Assembly (NCBI GenBank): GCA_028554795.2
Contig: CM068828.1
Span: 8,937,314 to 9,001,313 of the forward strand
Source of the DNA: Sinohyriopsis cumingii
Lineage: Eukaryota; Mollusca; Bivalvia; Unionida; Unionidae
DNA length: 64,000 bases
Reading direction: 5' to 3'
The notes below the pieces were generated by a model. It made no database searches, was not told where the DNA came from, and saw only the letters and a program-made list of their open reading frames with translations. The position numbers and the translations under genes are program-made. Positions 36,209 to 46,200 of the stretch are shown piece by piece; the stretch's first letter is position 1, and every line of letters starts with the position of its first letter.

Positions 36209-36459
36209 AGCAGCAGAGGAGGTGCGACCTCAATGAAACATCCGGCGGGTAAACAAAACGTACATTCAAATTTAGAAAAACACAAACGACAACGACAAAG
36301 TAACAACAAAAAATACTAACCCAATTAGAGAAACTCTCGATAAGTTAGAGGCTTCAGTTTGGCGTCACTTGCCTTATTTTTTTAAATTTTCGTAGGAAGC
36401 TTTTTCTTTTCTTCAAAACTGACGTCCCAGCAAAATGTCTGTTCACCTCCTCTGCTGCT
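36209..36459. repeat. Right inverted repeat of 4.8 kb virus-like element
   Basis: Reverse-complement partner of 31675-31920 with indels, again bounded by agcagcagaggaggtg and its complement. Confidence 0.8.
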
Positions 36460-36855
36460 GAAAATGACAAACCTTATCCTCTCCCATTTTCTTCACAGTT
36501 TCTTCACTGATGCCCCTGTCGCAAAGAAATTGCCTCAATTCTTTATCCATAATACCTGGAAGGAATGGCAATATATGTATTTCTCAAAGGAGATATTTAA
36601 AAAGAAATATGCACATTATTGCATAAGCCTTTGGGTCACACTGGACAACAAATTTTTACAAAAGTCATGTTACTGACATAAAATTAGTCAATTCTTATCA
36701 ATTTTTATGTGCTGAACACGAATATGACAGTCAAATTGCAAAATTGGCTCTAGTTTTTTTGTAATCTGCAAGAAATTAATGTTTACATAACGAAATGCAT
36801 TCCAATAGTAAAAGGTCAACTGTAATAGCCTACCTATAAAAAATCAAGTCATTGA

Positions 36856-38544
36856 CTACATCTTAGATTTCTTCGCCTGTCTCTTGTACAGCTGTTCGGG
36901 AGCATCTCTGAGGAGTGTCCAGCAGTAGTCAGCCAGCATTGTAGTGGACCATTTTCCCTGGTATCTTTGTTCCATTGTTGCGATATCTTGATGAAAACGT
37001 TCGCCGTGTTCATCACTAACAATACCACAGTTGCTAGGAAAGAAATCCAAATGGGAATGAAGGAAGTGAATCTTTAGAGACATATTGCAGCCAAGTTTCT
37101 TATACTTCATCAACATGTCTTCTATTAGTTCCTTATAGTTTTCTGCCCTAACATTTCCGAGGAAGTTTGTAGAAACTAGGCGAAAAGCATTCCATGCTTG
37201 TTTCGCGTCACCTTCCAGCAAGTTGTTGAACCGGTCATCTTTGAAAAGCTCTCGAATCTGAGGACCCACAAAAACTCCCTCTTTAATCTTTGCTTCGCTG
37301 AGTCGAGGGAATTTTTCATGCAGGTATCGGAATGCTGGCAAAGTCCGGTCAATGGCTTTCACGAAGTTCTTCATCAAACCTAGTTTGATGTGAAGGGGTG
37401 GTAGCAAGATTTTCTGAGCCTCAACCAGAGCTGGGTGTTGGATATTCTTCTCTCCAATGGCTACATTCTGCCTGTGAGTCCATTCCTTCCTCATGTAGTG
37501 CATTTCCCTTGCTCGGCTATCCCACTCGCATAAGAAACACATGTATTTTGTATATCCTTGCTGCAGTCCCATTAAAAGGGCAACTACCTTCAAATCACCA
37601 CAGAGGTGCCAGCTGTACTTGTTATACTCAATGGAATTCAGTAGCTGCCTTAAGTTATCGTATGTCTCTTTCATGTGGACAGCATACGCTACTGGAATAG
37701 ATGGAAGAATGTTTCCATTGTGCAAAAGCACAGCCTTGAGACTCAGTTTCGAAGAGTCCACAAATAGTCTCCATTCTTGTGGGTCATGAGTGATTTTTAA
37801 AGCATTCATGAGGCCCTCAATATCGGAACAGAATATCAGATTACTTTCCTTTCTGAAGAAAGGCTCCAATTGCTGGTGGCGCTTTCGATATGCAGTAATT
37901 GTGACATCTTCTTCTAGAAGATTCCATTGTTGGAGTCTTGATCCTAGCAATTCTGCCTTGTTCTTTGATAAGTCCAAATCACGAATCAGGTCATTTAGTT
38001 CTTCCTGTGTTATTCTGTGTGGGGTTGATGATGCACCACAGTGAAAATCTGGATCACTGCATGCTGATGGACCAGGAGAAGAACAGGTCGACTCACCTTT
38101 GTCTTCGTCAGATGAATCAAGAGAATATTCTGCTGGAGGTTCTGGAATAGGAAGTCCCTCACCATGTGGAACTGGTCTCAATGCAGACGGAATGTTTGGG
38201 TAGACTATTCTCGACTTCTTTCGCTTCGTTATTCCGCCGGAAAGAGGAGGAACCAAGCAGAAGTAACAGTCATTTAGGTGGTTGCTTGGCTCTCTCCACA
38301 CCATTGGGACTGCAAACGGCATTGATGACCTTTTGCAATTCAACCACTGTGAAAGCTGTGTTGTACATGTAGCACAGCATATATGCGGAGCCCAAGGCTT
38401 GTCTTGGTCACCAACCTTGCATCCGAAGTAAAGATGATATGCCTTCTTCACTTGAGAATTGATACTTTTCTTCTGGTTGGCAAATGTCACTTCCCCACAA
38501 ATATAGCAAAAATTGTCCGCGGTATTAACACACTTTCGAGGCAT
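36856..38544 (-). CDS. Putative transposase of the 2.4 kb transposon (intact)
   Basis: This is a 562-aa intact frame in the centre of the element. The N-terminus is a Cys/His-rich zinc-binding region (CYICG near residue 13; HICCATC near residue 54; CYFC near residue 93). Candidate RNase H-type catalytic residues are D in FVDSSK, D in CGDLKVVALL followed by CFLCEWD (a CxxC pattern after the second D, as in several DDE transposases), and E/D in SDEHGERFHQ near the C-terminus. The family is widespread in invertebrate genomes as an uncharacterised protein. The transposase role is inferred from its sole occupancy of a mobile unit. Copy 2 differs at five residues. Confidence 0.75.
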   Translation of the reverse strand: MPRKCVNTADNFCYICGEVTFANQKKSINSQVKKAYHLYFGCKVGDQDKPWAPHICCATCTTQLSQWLNCKRSSMPFAVPMVWREPSNHLNDCYFCLVPPLSGGITKRKKSRIVYPNIPSALRPVPHGEGLPIPEPPAEYSLDSSDEDKGESTCSSPGPSACSDPDFHCGASSTPHRITQEELNDLIRDLDLSKNKAELLGSRLQQWNLLEEDVTITAYRKRHQQLEPFFRKESNLIFCSDIEGLMNALKITHDPQEWRLFVDSSKLSLKAVLLHNGNILPSIPVAYAVHMKETYDNLRQLLNSIEYNKYSWHLCGDLKVVALLMGLQQGYTKYMCFLCEWDSRAREMHYMRKEWTHRQNVAIGEKNIQHPALVEAQKILLPPLHIKLGLMKNFVKAIDRTLPAFRYLHEKFPRLSEAKIKEGVFVGPQIRELFKDDRFNNLLEGDAKQAWNAFRLVSTNFLGNVRAENYKELIEDMLMKYKKLGCNMSLKIHFLHSHLDFFPSNCGIVSDEHGERFHQDIATMEQRYQGKWSTTMLADYCWTLLRDAPEQLYKRQAKKSKM

Positions 38545-38639
38545 TACTGTTCTTTATTGTACGTAAATGGATAAAATAATAAGTTTTATGTAACAGTAGC
38601 TTGAACTGTCTCGCACAACGTCTAAAATATTTTAAATGC

Positions 38640-38765
38640 TGAACCTATCTGATTGGGCTTTATATAGTACACTGCTTACGTCAGCTTCAGCAGCCGCCTG
38701 GCATTAGTATAATAGGCCTACACATGTCTAGTACACTGCTGACGTCAACTTACTTCAGCAGCCGC
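38640..38765. repeat. Tandem duplication in the leader of the transposon
   Basis: Two copies of a roughly 70 bp unit with gtacactgct.acgtcaa/gct and ttcagcagccgc.tggcatta. Both transposon copies have it (58430-58535 in copy 2). It lies between the terminal repeat and the ORF start and may hold the promoter. Confidence 0.7.
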
Positions 38766-39041
38766 ATGGCATTAGTATTGCATTGCATCAGAAAATGATG
38801 CAATCAACTGTGGATGATGTGAGCATGATGGTATTATGCAATGTTACATCATTATTCCGGATGTTGCTGCAGTCCTACTGGAGAAATTTACACAGTGAAA
38901 CATAGAAAATGAGGTATATGAATATCTTCAAAACGAGAGCCAATACAAATTTTTCACGGTTATATTCGTGTTCGGCACACCAAAATACTACAGATTAGGG
39001 CCTTTTCAAGTCAGTAATGATTTCACTGTTGACCAGTGTCA

Positions 39042-39942
39042 TCTAAGATACACAGCTTATATGTGGTCTGACAATTAAGATGATGCATAGAATGATGCAC
39101 TAACAAAAGTCTAGAGTCCATAGGTAATAGCATCATTATACATTAATACTGATATATTCCTACTGATATAGTTCTCGCTAGACACCGTAAAAGCGTAACT
39201 CTTGCCATGGGTTGATGCTGCCTTCTGCGCATGGGTCTGCAGTTTGAAAAAAGGGTGAACTGTCGATGGATATACAGGTGTTCTGTTTAGACAGGGATTA
39301 ATATATAAAATGTGAGTGTTCTGAAGGATTTAATGGTACAAGTGCAAAGAAGAGGAATTTTACTTACCATCCGCATACAAAGGTCAGTAAAAATAAAATA
39401 AAATATAAAAAATACCTACAAGCAGCCGATAATCCGAAATTATGACAGCGGAACAACCCAGCCTGTGAGAGTGCATAAGGCGATTGATCTCCGGTATCAG
39501 AGATGTCAGAAACAAAACAAGATCAACTTGGTTTAGCGGTCAGATCTGACCTGTTCATTTTTTATATGCACAAGAGATTCCCAGGAGTTGACTATAATAA
39601 CAGTAACATCAAAGCAGAGTGAATTAACCTGAAGGTTAGAAAAGAGGTGTATAAGCCACAGGGGCTCGTATCGTTGCTTACAATTGACAAGTCATGCATG
39701 TACTATATAAAGTTATTTTATAGTACATGTATGACATGTCAATTGTAAGCAACGATACGAGCCCCTGTGGTGTAAGCAACGTGTCAAATCAAACTTAGGT
39801 GTAGTAGCGTTTTTGCTAGAACGCAATTTTAAAATTTGACGCTTCCCATTTTTAATTTTTAAATAAAGATCTGATATTGTGTTAATATCGCCAGGAAAAT
39901 AAAAATCACTTTCCCACTATATTATTGTTCATAATCTAAAAC

Positions 39943-39973
<31 letters not shown>

Positions 39974-40508
39974 AGTGATAGATGGTGTAAAGGTAATGTC
40001 AGTAATAAGACCGAGTTAGGAATGGGTGGATGACATTTGTTTTCATGTTGACAAATTAAACAATAATGATGATTATTAAAATTTAAAAAAATAACACTTT
40101 AAAAAAACATAAGATGCCTGATTCACGATATTGTAAACAAAACGTATACCATACAAGCTTATCCGCATTAAGTAGAAGGTACAAGAAAATGCAATGTTCA
40201 ACTATTTGCAAATGGCGAAACGGCTATCTATTATAATTTACAGATGGTATAGGCGGTTCTATGTACGCTTTCTAAACTTTGAAAATGGTATTAGGATATA
40301 AGATATGTTTAGGTTCGAAAATTGAACTGAAAAGTATTGCAGAACTTCAATATTATTTTTAAAGCAATTTTGCCTGTTCTTCTCATTAAAAATATAGCAA
40401 TTAACATGATTTAATAGATAAAGAAATGAATCAATCATTAAATAAAATTAATTTACTTGCTATGAACTAACTAAAAAAATTAAAATTTCTCTTTCTACAA
40501 GTTAACTT

Positions 40509-40588
<80 letters not shown>

Positions 40589-40930
40589 GCGTGGGTTATG
40601 CATATAGTCATGACTGCTTGGGTAATATTTTTTTAAAATTAATGCTCACACATACTTCCTGCATTTTAAAACGTCATAAAAAAGTGGTGGAAGATAAATT
40701 TCAGTCGATCGTATATATCCAGAAAAAAACGAATAAGAAAGTAGAAAAATACAGATATCTGTATGTAATTCCCAATAAAAAATATATTTTGTTCAATGCA
40801 CCTGTCACTTATACCTAATCTATTTATATACGGGTATGATGAGACTGGTTCAATACCCCTGTCACTTATACCTAACCTATTTATATACGAATATGATCAG
40901 ACTGGCATTTGTAAATATGTGCAAGTGACA
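39042..40930. other. Flank with foldback element, microsatellites and a short tandem duplication
   Basis: Holds the foldback element at 39656-39770, (TG)n at 39948-39973, (TC)n(AC)n at 40508-40588, and a 56 bp tandem duplication at 40795-40906 just outside the Polinton. No gene recognised. Confidence 0.7.
39656..39770. mobile_element. Foldback (palindromic) element, copy 2
   Basis: A near-perfect 115 bp palindrome: ccacaggggctcgtatcgtt at the start, aacgatacgagcccctgtgg at the end, loop around taaagttatttta. It has the same family as 16190-16302 and is less diverged between its arms. No clear target duplication was found. Confidence 0.85.
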
Positions 40931-40946
40931 TTCGTTAGAAGTAAAT

Positions 40947-41175
40947 GGGGTGAGATTAGCGACAATGGGAATTAGCATTACAGAGACCCCTGGGTCAGAT
41001 TAGCGACAATGGAAATTTAACATGGCGAAAAATCGTGGGTCAGATTAGCGACAAGGGAAATTAACATGGGAATAAATCGTGGGTCACTCTAGCGACAAGG
41101 GGAATTTAACATGGAACTATAGTGTGGGTCTGTCTAGCGACAAGGGGAAATTAACATGGGGAATAGAGTTCGGGC
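40947..41175. repeat. Five subterminal 45 bp repeats (left end)
   Basis: Each unit has gggt(c/g)..(a/t)tagcgacaa.gg followed by a(a)attaacatgg and a variable tail. They recur at the mirror position in the right repeat. Arrays like this at transposon ends can bind the integrase or the replication terminal protein; that role here is inference. Confidence 0.8.
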
Positions 41176-41267
41176 TTTTGGGATTTTTTTTTTAAATTTA
41201 AATTTAAATTTAAATTTAAAAAAGGGGTAGGCAATGGAAAGGCTATCTCTTTTCGAGAAATATGGCT

Positions 41268-41283
41268 GGCCCTGAAAAGGGCC
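41268..41283 (-). terminator. Histone-type 3' stem-loop for the 41308-41541 gene
   Basis: On the minus strand: GGCCCTTTTCAGGGCC, a six-pair stem with a TTTC loop, preceded by CCAAA and followed by AGCCA, then tttctcgaaaagagata about 15 nt downstream. It lies 24 nt after the stop codon at 41308. The 5' CCAAA flank, the loop and the downstream purine block are those of replication-dependent histone mRNAs. Confidence 0.85.
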
Positions 41284-41307
41284 TTTGGGTTTATGTTAAT
41301 GTATTCA

Positions 41308-41541
41308 TTAACATAAATGGTACCGCATTGGTCTTCTTCTTGTCCTTAGGCTACGTCTCACTGTTGGTCCGTAAATCAGCACTCTTTTCAGGCATCCTTG
41401 TCTTTCAACGTAGATCCTACGTATCCACAGGCTGGTGTTTGTCCTGTGGACAATGGTCCACTTGGATCGGACATACATGAGCATGTCCGTCCTAAACATC
41501 ATGGAAGACACAAGCGTAGAAGATTGCACATCGGTCCACAT
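41308..41541 (-). CDS. Small basic protein, outward-facing left terminal gene
   Basis: A 77-aa frame, start ATG at 41541, rich in Arg (GPTVRRSLRTRRRP near the C-terminus). No homologue recognised. It is supported by context rather than homology. A TATA box (ctataaat on the minus strand, 41586-41593) lies about 45 nt upstream, and a histone-type stem-loop lies 24 nt after the stop. It is divergent from the 41761 gene, with which it shares an upstream region containing a TGACGTCA palindrome. Several other frames overlap it; the strand choice rests on these two flanking signals. Role unknown; a basic DNA-binding or virion protein is possible. Confidence 0.55.
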   Translation of the reverse strand: MWTDVQSSTLVSSMMFRTDMLMYVRSKWTIVHRTNTSLWIRRIYVERQGCLKRVLIYGPTVRRSLRTRRRPMRYHLC

Positions 41542-41585
41542 CTTGAAGCGACGAGAACAAGTGAATCAATGCAGTGAACTGCGCT

Positions 41586-41760
41586 TATTTATAGGTACAG
41601 GAAGGATTGAAACGGATTGAATTCATTCACCAATCCGAACACGCGTTACAAAATTCAGTCAGCTCGCATCCAATCCGAAGAGAGCAGTCTGTGACGTCAC
41701 GTGGTCTATATAGATTCGTTAGCGCTTGTGTGCAGTCAATCTATGCGACAGTGATTCAAC
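41586..41760. promoter_or_regulatory. Bidirectional promoter region of the left arm
   Basis: TATA for the minus gene is at 41586-41593 (ctataaat, minus) and for the plus gene at 41707-41712 (tatata). Between them are two ccaatccgaa words (about 41630 and 41670, CCAAT-like) and the palindrome tgacgtca at 41692-41699 overlapping cacgtgg (CREB/E-box-like). Spacing from TATA to a TCAAT-type initiator near 41736 is about 25-30 nt. Factor identities are inferred. Confidence 0.6.
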
Positions 41761-42321
41761 ATGACGGAAACTCAGAAAACGATCCATTGGGGTGCACCAG
41801 CAGGGGAGACTGCCCAAGGGAACCCGGACTCACTTTCAGAAGAGGTACATTGGGATTTTGTGGATTTTCTTACCTCGCAAGAATTTGTTCCGGAACCTTC
41901 GTTACCTTCTTCATTACCGCAAGTGGAGAATTTTAGACAGAGACAGAAAGAAGAACTGGAGAAATTTATGCAACGACAAAAGGAAGCGGAACAAGCTTTT
42001 CTCCTACAGCAACAGCAACAGCAACAAGAAGAGGTAAGAAAAAAACAACAGCAACAACAGCAAGAAGAAGTAGCAGCAAAGAAACAAGAGGGTGAAAATC
42101 AAACGGCTACGGTACTGTTGGACATTTTAGCGGAGTTAAGAAGTCTGAAACAAATGTATCAGACTTCTTTATCACGACCGAAGAGAATACGACCTTCCCG
42201 AGCTAAACACGCCAACCCTGTGACTAAGCCTGTCGTACCACCCTTAGTGATTTCAACCCAATCATCAGAAGTAGGCCTTGGCCGTGGCAAAGGCTTAAGG
42301 CAGTTAAAGTTGATTGGTTAA
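41761..42321 (+). CDS. Gln-rich coiled-coil protein (stem-loop gene)
   Basis: 186 aa; ATG at 41761 follows a TATA box by about 50 nt. Residues 55-110 form a strongly helical, Gln/Glu/Lys coiled coil (FRQRQKEELEKFMQRQKEA, then poly-Gln stretches QQQQQQQEEVRKK). The C-terminal 60 residues are basic with SRPKRIRPSRAKH, a likely nuclear localisation signal. No family recognised. The gene ends 27 nt before a perfect histone-type stem-loop (42349-42364), so its mRNA is predicted to be non-polyadenylated. The general plan resembles the three right-arm stem-loop genes (short helical N-terminus plus low-complexity charged region), but I cannot show common descent. Confidence 0.75.
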   Translation: MTETQKTIHWGAPAGETAQGNPDSLSEEVHWDFVDFLTSQEFVPEPSLPSSLPQVENFRQRQKEELEKFMQRQKEAEQAFLLQQQQQQQEEVRKKQQQQQQEEVAAKKQEGENQTATVLLDILAELRSLKQMYQTSLSRPKRIRPSRAKHANPVTKPVVPPLVISTQSSEVGLGRGKGLRQLKLIG

Positions 42322-42348
42322 ACTCACTCCTACACCATAAAGAAAAAA

Positions 42349-42390
42349 GGCCCTTTTCAGGGCCACCCACATTTCTCGAAAAGAAATACA
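42349..42390 (+). terminator. Histone-type 3' stem-loop and downstream purine element
   Basis: GGCCCTTTTCAGGGCC at 42349-42364, with AAAAAA before and ACCCA directly after, then tctcgaaaagaaata. The stem, TTTC loop and ACCCA are an exact fit to the metazoan histone mRNA 3' end; GAAAAGAAA corresponds in position to the U7-pairing histone downstream element. Confidence 0.92.
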
Positions 42391-42412
42391 ATTTCAATTT
42401 GCCAATAACTCA

Positions 42413-42418
42413 AAAATA
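42413..42418 (-). terminator. Candidate polyadenylation signal for the zinc-knuckle gene
   Basis: AATAAA on the minus strand about 195 nt after the stop at 42612. No stem-loop follows this gene, so it belongs to the polyadenylated class. Confidence 0.45.
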
Positions 42419-42611
42419 AACCCCACCCATTTTACCCTTATAGTACGTGTCTGTGTATGAGTGCTTGAGTGTAGCTTCTTATTTTAAAATCAAAACTCAA
42501 AGACACTTACCTTATATCATTCATGTATTCTTTTATCCATTTTTTACAATCCAATTCACAATTCACCACAGAACACTTTAAAAAGTTCTTACACTTCTTC
42601 TTTCTCCTTAT

Positions 42612-43086
42612 TTAGTCTCTCTGTTTTTTCAATTTCTTCACCGTTTTTTCCTCATTTTCTTCCCTTCTTCTTTTCTTCTCCTGTTTCTTTGCCTCTTTTA
42701 AACAGAATTGTCTTCTTTCTTCCTCTTCTTCCTCTGAAGAATCCCTCTCTTCTTTCGAAGAATCCATCTCTTCTTCTGAAGAATCCTTCTTTTCTTCTGA
42801 CTCCTCTTGTTTCTTTTTTGGGCAATCTGGAGACCAATGTCCTTTTTCTTTACAATAATAACAGGTATCTTGACTTTTGTCTTTTTTAGCCCCTGTTTTT
42901 TTTTTTTTTTTTTTGACGGTCTGGACACTCTGAAGACCAATGCCCTTTCTTCTGACAGATATAGCAAGTATCTTGACTTTTATCTCGAAAGGAAGGAGAG
43001 TAGTCCGTCGGCTGGTCTGAAGAGAATTTTCTAATGACCCCTCGCAAAGCTCTGACGAAACGTTCCATCTGGATAGTCTCTTCCAT
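42612..43086 (-). pseudogene. Two-zinc-knuckle nucleic-acid-binding protein, frame broken in a T19 run
   Basis: From the ATG at 43086 (MEETIQMERF) the first frame has a CCHC knuckle, CYICQKKGHWSSEC, then a lysine run coded by the homopolymer at 42896-42914. The second frame, entered only by a shift at that run, has a second knuckle, CYYCKEKGHWSPDC, and a long Glu/Lys-rich tail. The two knuckles are clearly repeats of each other. CCHC knuckles of the Gag/CNBP type bind single-stranded nucleic acid; they are not part of the usual Polinton gene set. A shift in a 19-base homopolymer may be an assembly error, a real lesion or productive slippage. TATA (tatataaa, minus) is at 43142-43150, back to back with the PolB promoter. 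Confidence 0.7.
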
Positions 43087-43140
43087 CGTTGTGCTCGGCT
43101 TGAGAGTGAAATGAATAGTGAAAGGACAAGACACACACCC

Positions 43141-43175
43141 TTTTTATATACGCTGGTTTGCCAAGACTATAAATT
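43141..43175. promoter_or_regulatory. Divergent TATA pair between zinc-knuckle gene and PolB
   Basis: Minus-strand TATATAAA at 43142-43150 and plus-strand TATAAATT at 43168-43175, about 56 and 47 nt from their respective ATGs. Confidence 0.65.
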
Positions 43176-43221
43176 AGTCTATGGTGTTTAAACTTGAGTC
43201 ATTTGACGTTTTGCACTCAAG

Positions 43222-46200
43222 ATGAAACGATCCCATTCATTCGAGAAGAAAGAAGAAGAAGAAGAAAGTAAGAGGCAGAAACGTGATCTATCGCCTCGTA
43301 CCAGGGCTGAAATCTTGGCACAAATTCATGCCAGTGATTTTGAAGAGGACATGAGTGAACCAGAATCCGAACCCTCTAAACCAAGTTCACCACCCTTAGT
43401 CAACATTGAAAAGTACTATTCCATTCGAGAGACGGAAAAGCGCTCCTCTAGAAAATTTAGAACCACGGCTTACACCTACACGGTGAAGTTTAAAGATTTC
43501 AAGGCCGACGTACCCTTGGAGAAAGCAGAAGGGTTTATCACCGAGATGTGGGATTCTTTGCTCACCGCACTCAAGCGACAATGTCAAGCCAAAGAAGACG
43601 ATCGCTTGACACTATCCATAGATCACGACGGTTTGAAATCCCTTGTTTGGATCGAGTTTAGCAGACCCGCAGAACTGACCCCTTCCAAAGTCATGGACAA
43701 GATACAACAGGTGCAACAATCTAATGACCAGTTTGACATCACCGATGGTAAAGCCACACTGAAAATGGCCCACGTCTCTCCTCCTCAAGGAACTGGATGC
43801 AAAAAGATGTTATTGGTGGACGACCTTCGCAACACCAAAAAGAGTCTCGTCCGAATTAACAACCCTCAAGACCAGATGTGTTTAGCCCGTGCCATCGTGG
43901 TGGGACGAACCTATGCCAACAAGAACGACACGGTAGAATGGAAAAGAACCTGGAAAACTATTCAACGATGCGATCGAGCCAAACAACGAAACGAAGCAGA
44001 ACTCCTGTTACAACAAGCCGGACTGTCCAAAGACACACCCTGTGGCATTCCTGAGATGCAAAAATTGCAAGATGCCCTAGCTCCACGCTACACCTTGAAA
44101 GTGCACCCTCAAGAAATGCGTGGAACTCTGTTGTTTCGAGGCCAAGATTTTAAGGACGGAAAATACATTCATGTCTATCATCACGATGACCATTTCGATA
44201 CCATTACCAGTATCACTGGATTCCTGGGATACAGTTATTATTGTGAGAAATGTGACTATGGTTATAACAATCGAGAGCAACACAAGCATTGTGGAATGAA
44301 ATGCCCAGGATGTTTGGCCTCTCCACCCTGTCTGAGCGAAGGACCAGTGCCTTGTTCGACTTGTTTGCGCACGTTTGTCAGTCCTACCTGTTACCAACAA
44401 CATCTGAAGACGCAAGGTTCACAGCAGAAATGTGCTTGTCAACTCTTGAGATTGTGCCCTACGTGTAGACAAGGCATACGTACCAATAGTACCAAGGCAC
44501 ACGTATGTTCAGGAAAAAAAAAATGTCACATTTGTCACCGCATCGTGGACTTGGAACACCAATGCTACGTGCAAAAATACCAACCCCCACCAGAGAAAGA
44601 GGACGGTCACAAGAAGAAAGGCAATTTCATCTTTTTCGATTTCGAATGTATGCAAGAGACCGGCATTCACATTCCTAATTTCTGCGTGGCTCATCGAGCG
44701 TGCGAGAAGTGCATTCAAGAACCTATCTTCAGTCATTGCCCTCACTGCAGCAAGATTCCCGGAGGGCGTGAAAAAATCTTTCGGGGACCAAACACGTTAG
44801 CCGATTTTGCCCAATGGGTCTTAGACCCCATCGACAAGACGTGGAGCCAAGAGGACATCGAACGTTACGGAGATTGTCATCGTCATGCCACGGTGATGGC
44901 TCACAATTTCTCCGGATACGATGGACAGTTTCTTTTGAGGTACTATGCGGAACAAGGCACCGAGCGTCCTAAAGTCACTTTGAACGGAGCCAAAATCATT
45001 TTCATGCAAGTGGGACAAGTACAGTTTAAAGATTCGATGAGTTACTTGGCCATGCCTTTGAGTCGAATGCCTAAAACGTTTGGAATGACAGAAATGGCTA
45101 AAGGGTACTTTCCACACTTTTTCAATACGGAAGCCAATCAACATGCCGTTCTACCCCATTTGCCTGAGGCTCACTATTACGACCCCGACAACATGCGTAC
45201 CGAACAACGAGAAGCTTTCTACGCTTGGTACCAGGCTCATGCCTCCGACCCTTTCGACTTTCAGGAAGAAATGCTAAAGTATTGTCGTTCCGACGTGGAC
45301 ATTTTACAACGTTGCTGTGGAAAATTTCGAGAACTGTTCATGGAACACGGAGGGGTCGATCCTTTGAAAGAAGCTTGCACCATTGCCAAAGCGTGTTCCT
45401 TAGTGTACCGCCAACGATTCATGCCTGAAAACACCGTGGCTGTTATCAGTCCTCAAACGACCCACTATGTCAAGCGTCAATACTCGGTCAAAGCCCTACG
45501 TTGGTTACATTACTTGTGCGACAAGGAAGACAAATGGATTCAGCATGCCCGCAACGGAGGAGGCGAAAAGACCATCGGAACGTATTCGGTAGATGGCTGG
45601 GACTTAGAAAACCCCAAGATCGTGTACGAGTTTAACGGTTGCTTATTTCACGGATGTCCCGTCTGTTACCCTGACCGTGACACTAAAAATCAGTTTTTGC
45701 AACGAACCATGGAAGACTTGTACCAGGACACTTGTCAGCGACGCCTAAAGTTAGAACAGCAAGGATACCAAGTGGTGGAAATGTGGGAACACGAGTACGA
45801 TCACCGTTTGAAAACCGATCCCGAGTTTAAACGCCTCGTGGAAAGTTACCAGTTCATGGACCCGCTGAACCCGAGGGATAGTTTGTACGGAAGAAGGACC
45901 AATGCCACCTGTTTGCTGTACCAAGCCGACGAAGAGAAAGGAGAAGAAATCAAATACTTGGACGTGTGTTCGCTGTATCCCTACGTGTGCAAATATTGTC
46001 GCTTTCCTGTAGGGCACCCGCAATAGTTGACGGAACACATTGACCTGAAAAACATTCGACAATACGAAGGCTTGATCAAGTGTAAAGTTTTGCCTCCCAC
46101 GAACCTATACCATCCCGTCTTACCTCACCATTGTCAAGGCAAACTGATGTTTCTCTTGTGCCGTACTTGTGCCGAAACGTGCAACCAGGACCAACCTTGC

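Larger units (their letters stand above)
36636..39041 (-). mobile_element. 2.4 kb DNA transposon, copy 1 (EnSpm/CACTA-like ends)
   Basis: The element 36639-39038 begins cactggacaaca and ends gttgaccagtg, with extended imperfect inverted repeats (gaacacgaatat and aattggctct words inside both ends). It is flanked by the 3 bp duplication TCA (36636-36638, 39039-39041). It is exactly as long (2400 bp) as copy 2 at 58158-60557 and nearly identical. CACTG ends with a 3 bp duplication fit the CMC/EnSpm superfamily, but the encoded protein was not recognised as such, so the class is inferred. Confidence 0.85.
40937..41292. repeat. Left terminal inverted repeat of the Polinton
   Basis: 356 bp, matching 56653-57026 in reverse complement. 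From the end inwards it has five degenerate 45 bp subrepeats with the core TAGCGACAA(G/T)GG, a run of AAATTT hexamers, the word ggggtaggcaatggaaaggc, a GAAA-rich block and a histone-type stem-loop in minus orientation. The right copy is longer only because it has more AAATTT units. Confidence 0.95.

Noticed and set aside
37198..38574. Several plus-strand ORFs across the 2.4 kb transposon (and mirror set at 58622-59998)
   Set aside because: Shadows of the intact 562-codon frame.
41268..41283. Stem-loops as bacterial-type terminators
   Set aside because: The window is eukaryotic, there is no T-run after the stems, and the ACCCA flank and purine block fit histone mRNA ends instead.
46024..46032. 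Tobamovirus-type leaky stop
   Set aside because: Only the CAA before the TAG matches; the downstream CARYYA consensus is absent, so I do not claim readthrough, only list it as one option.
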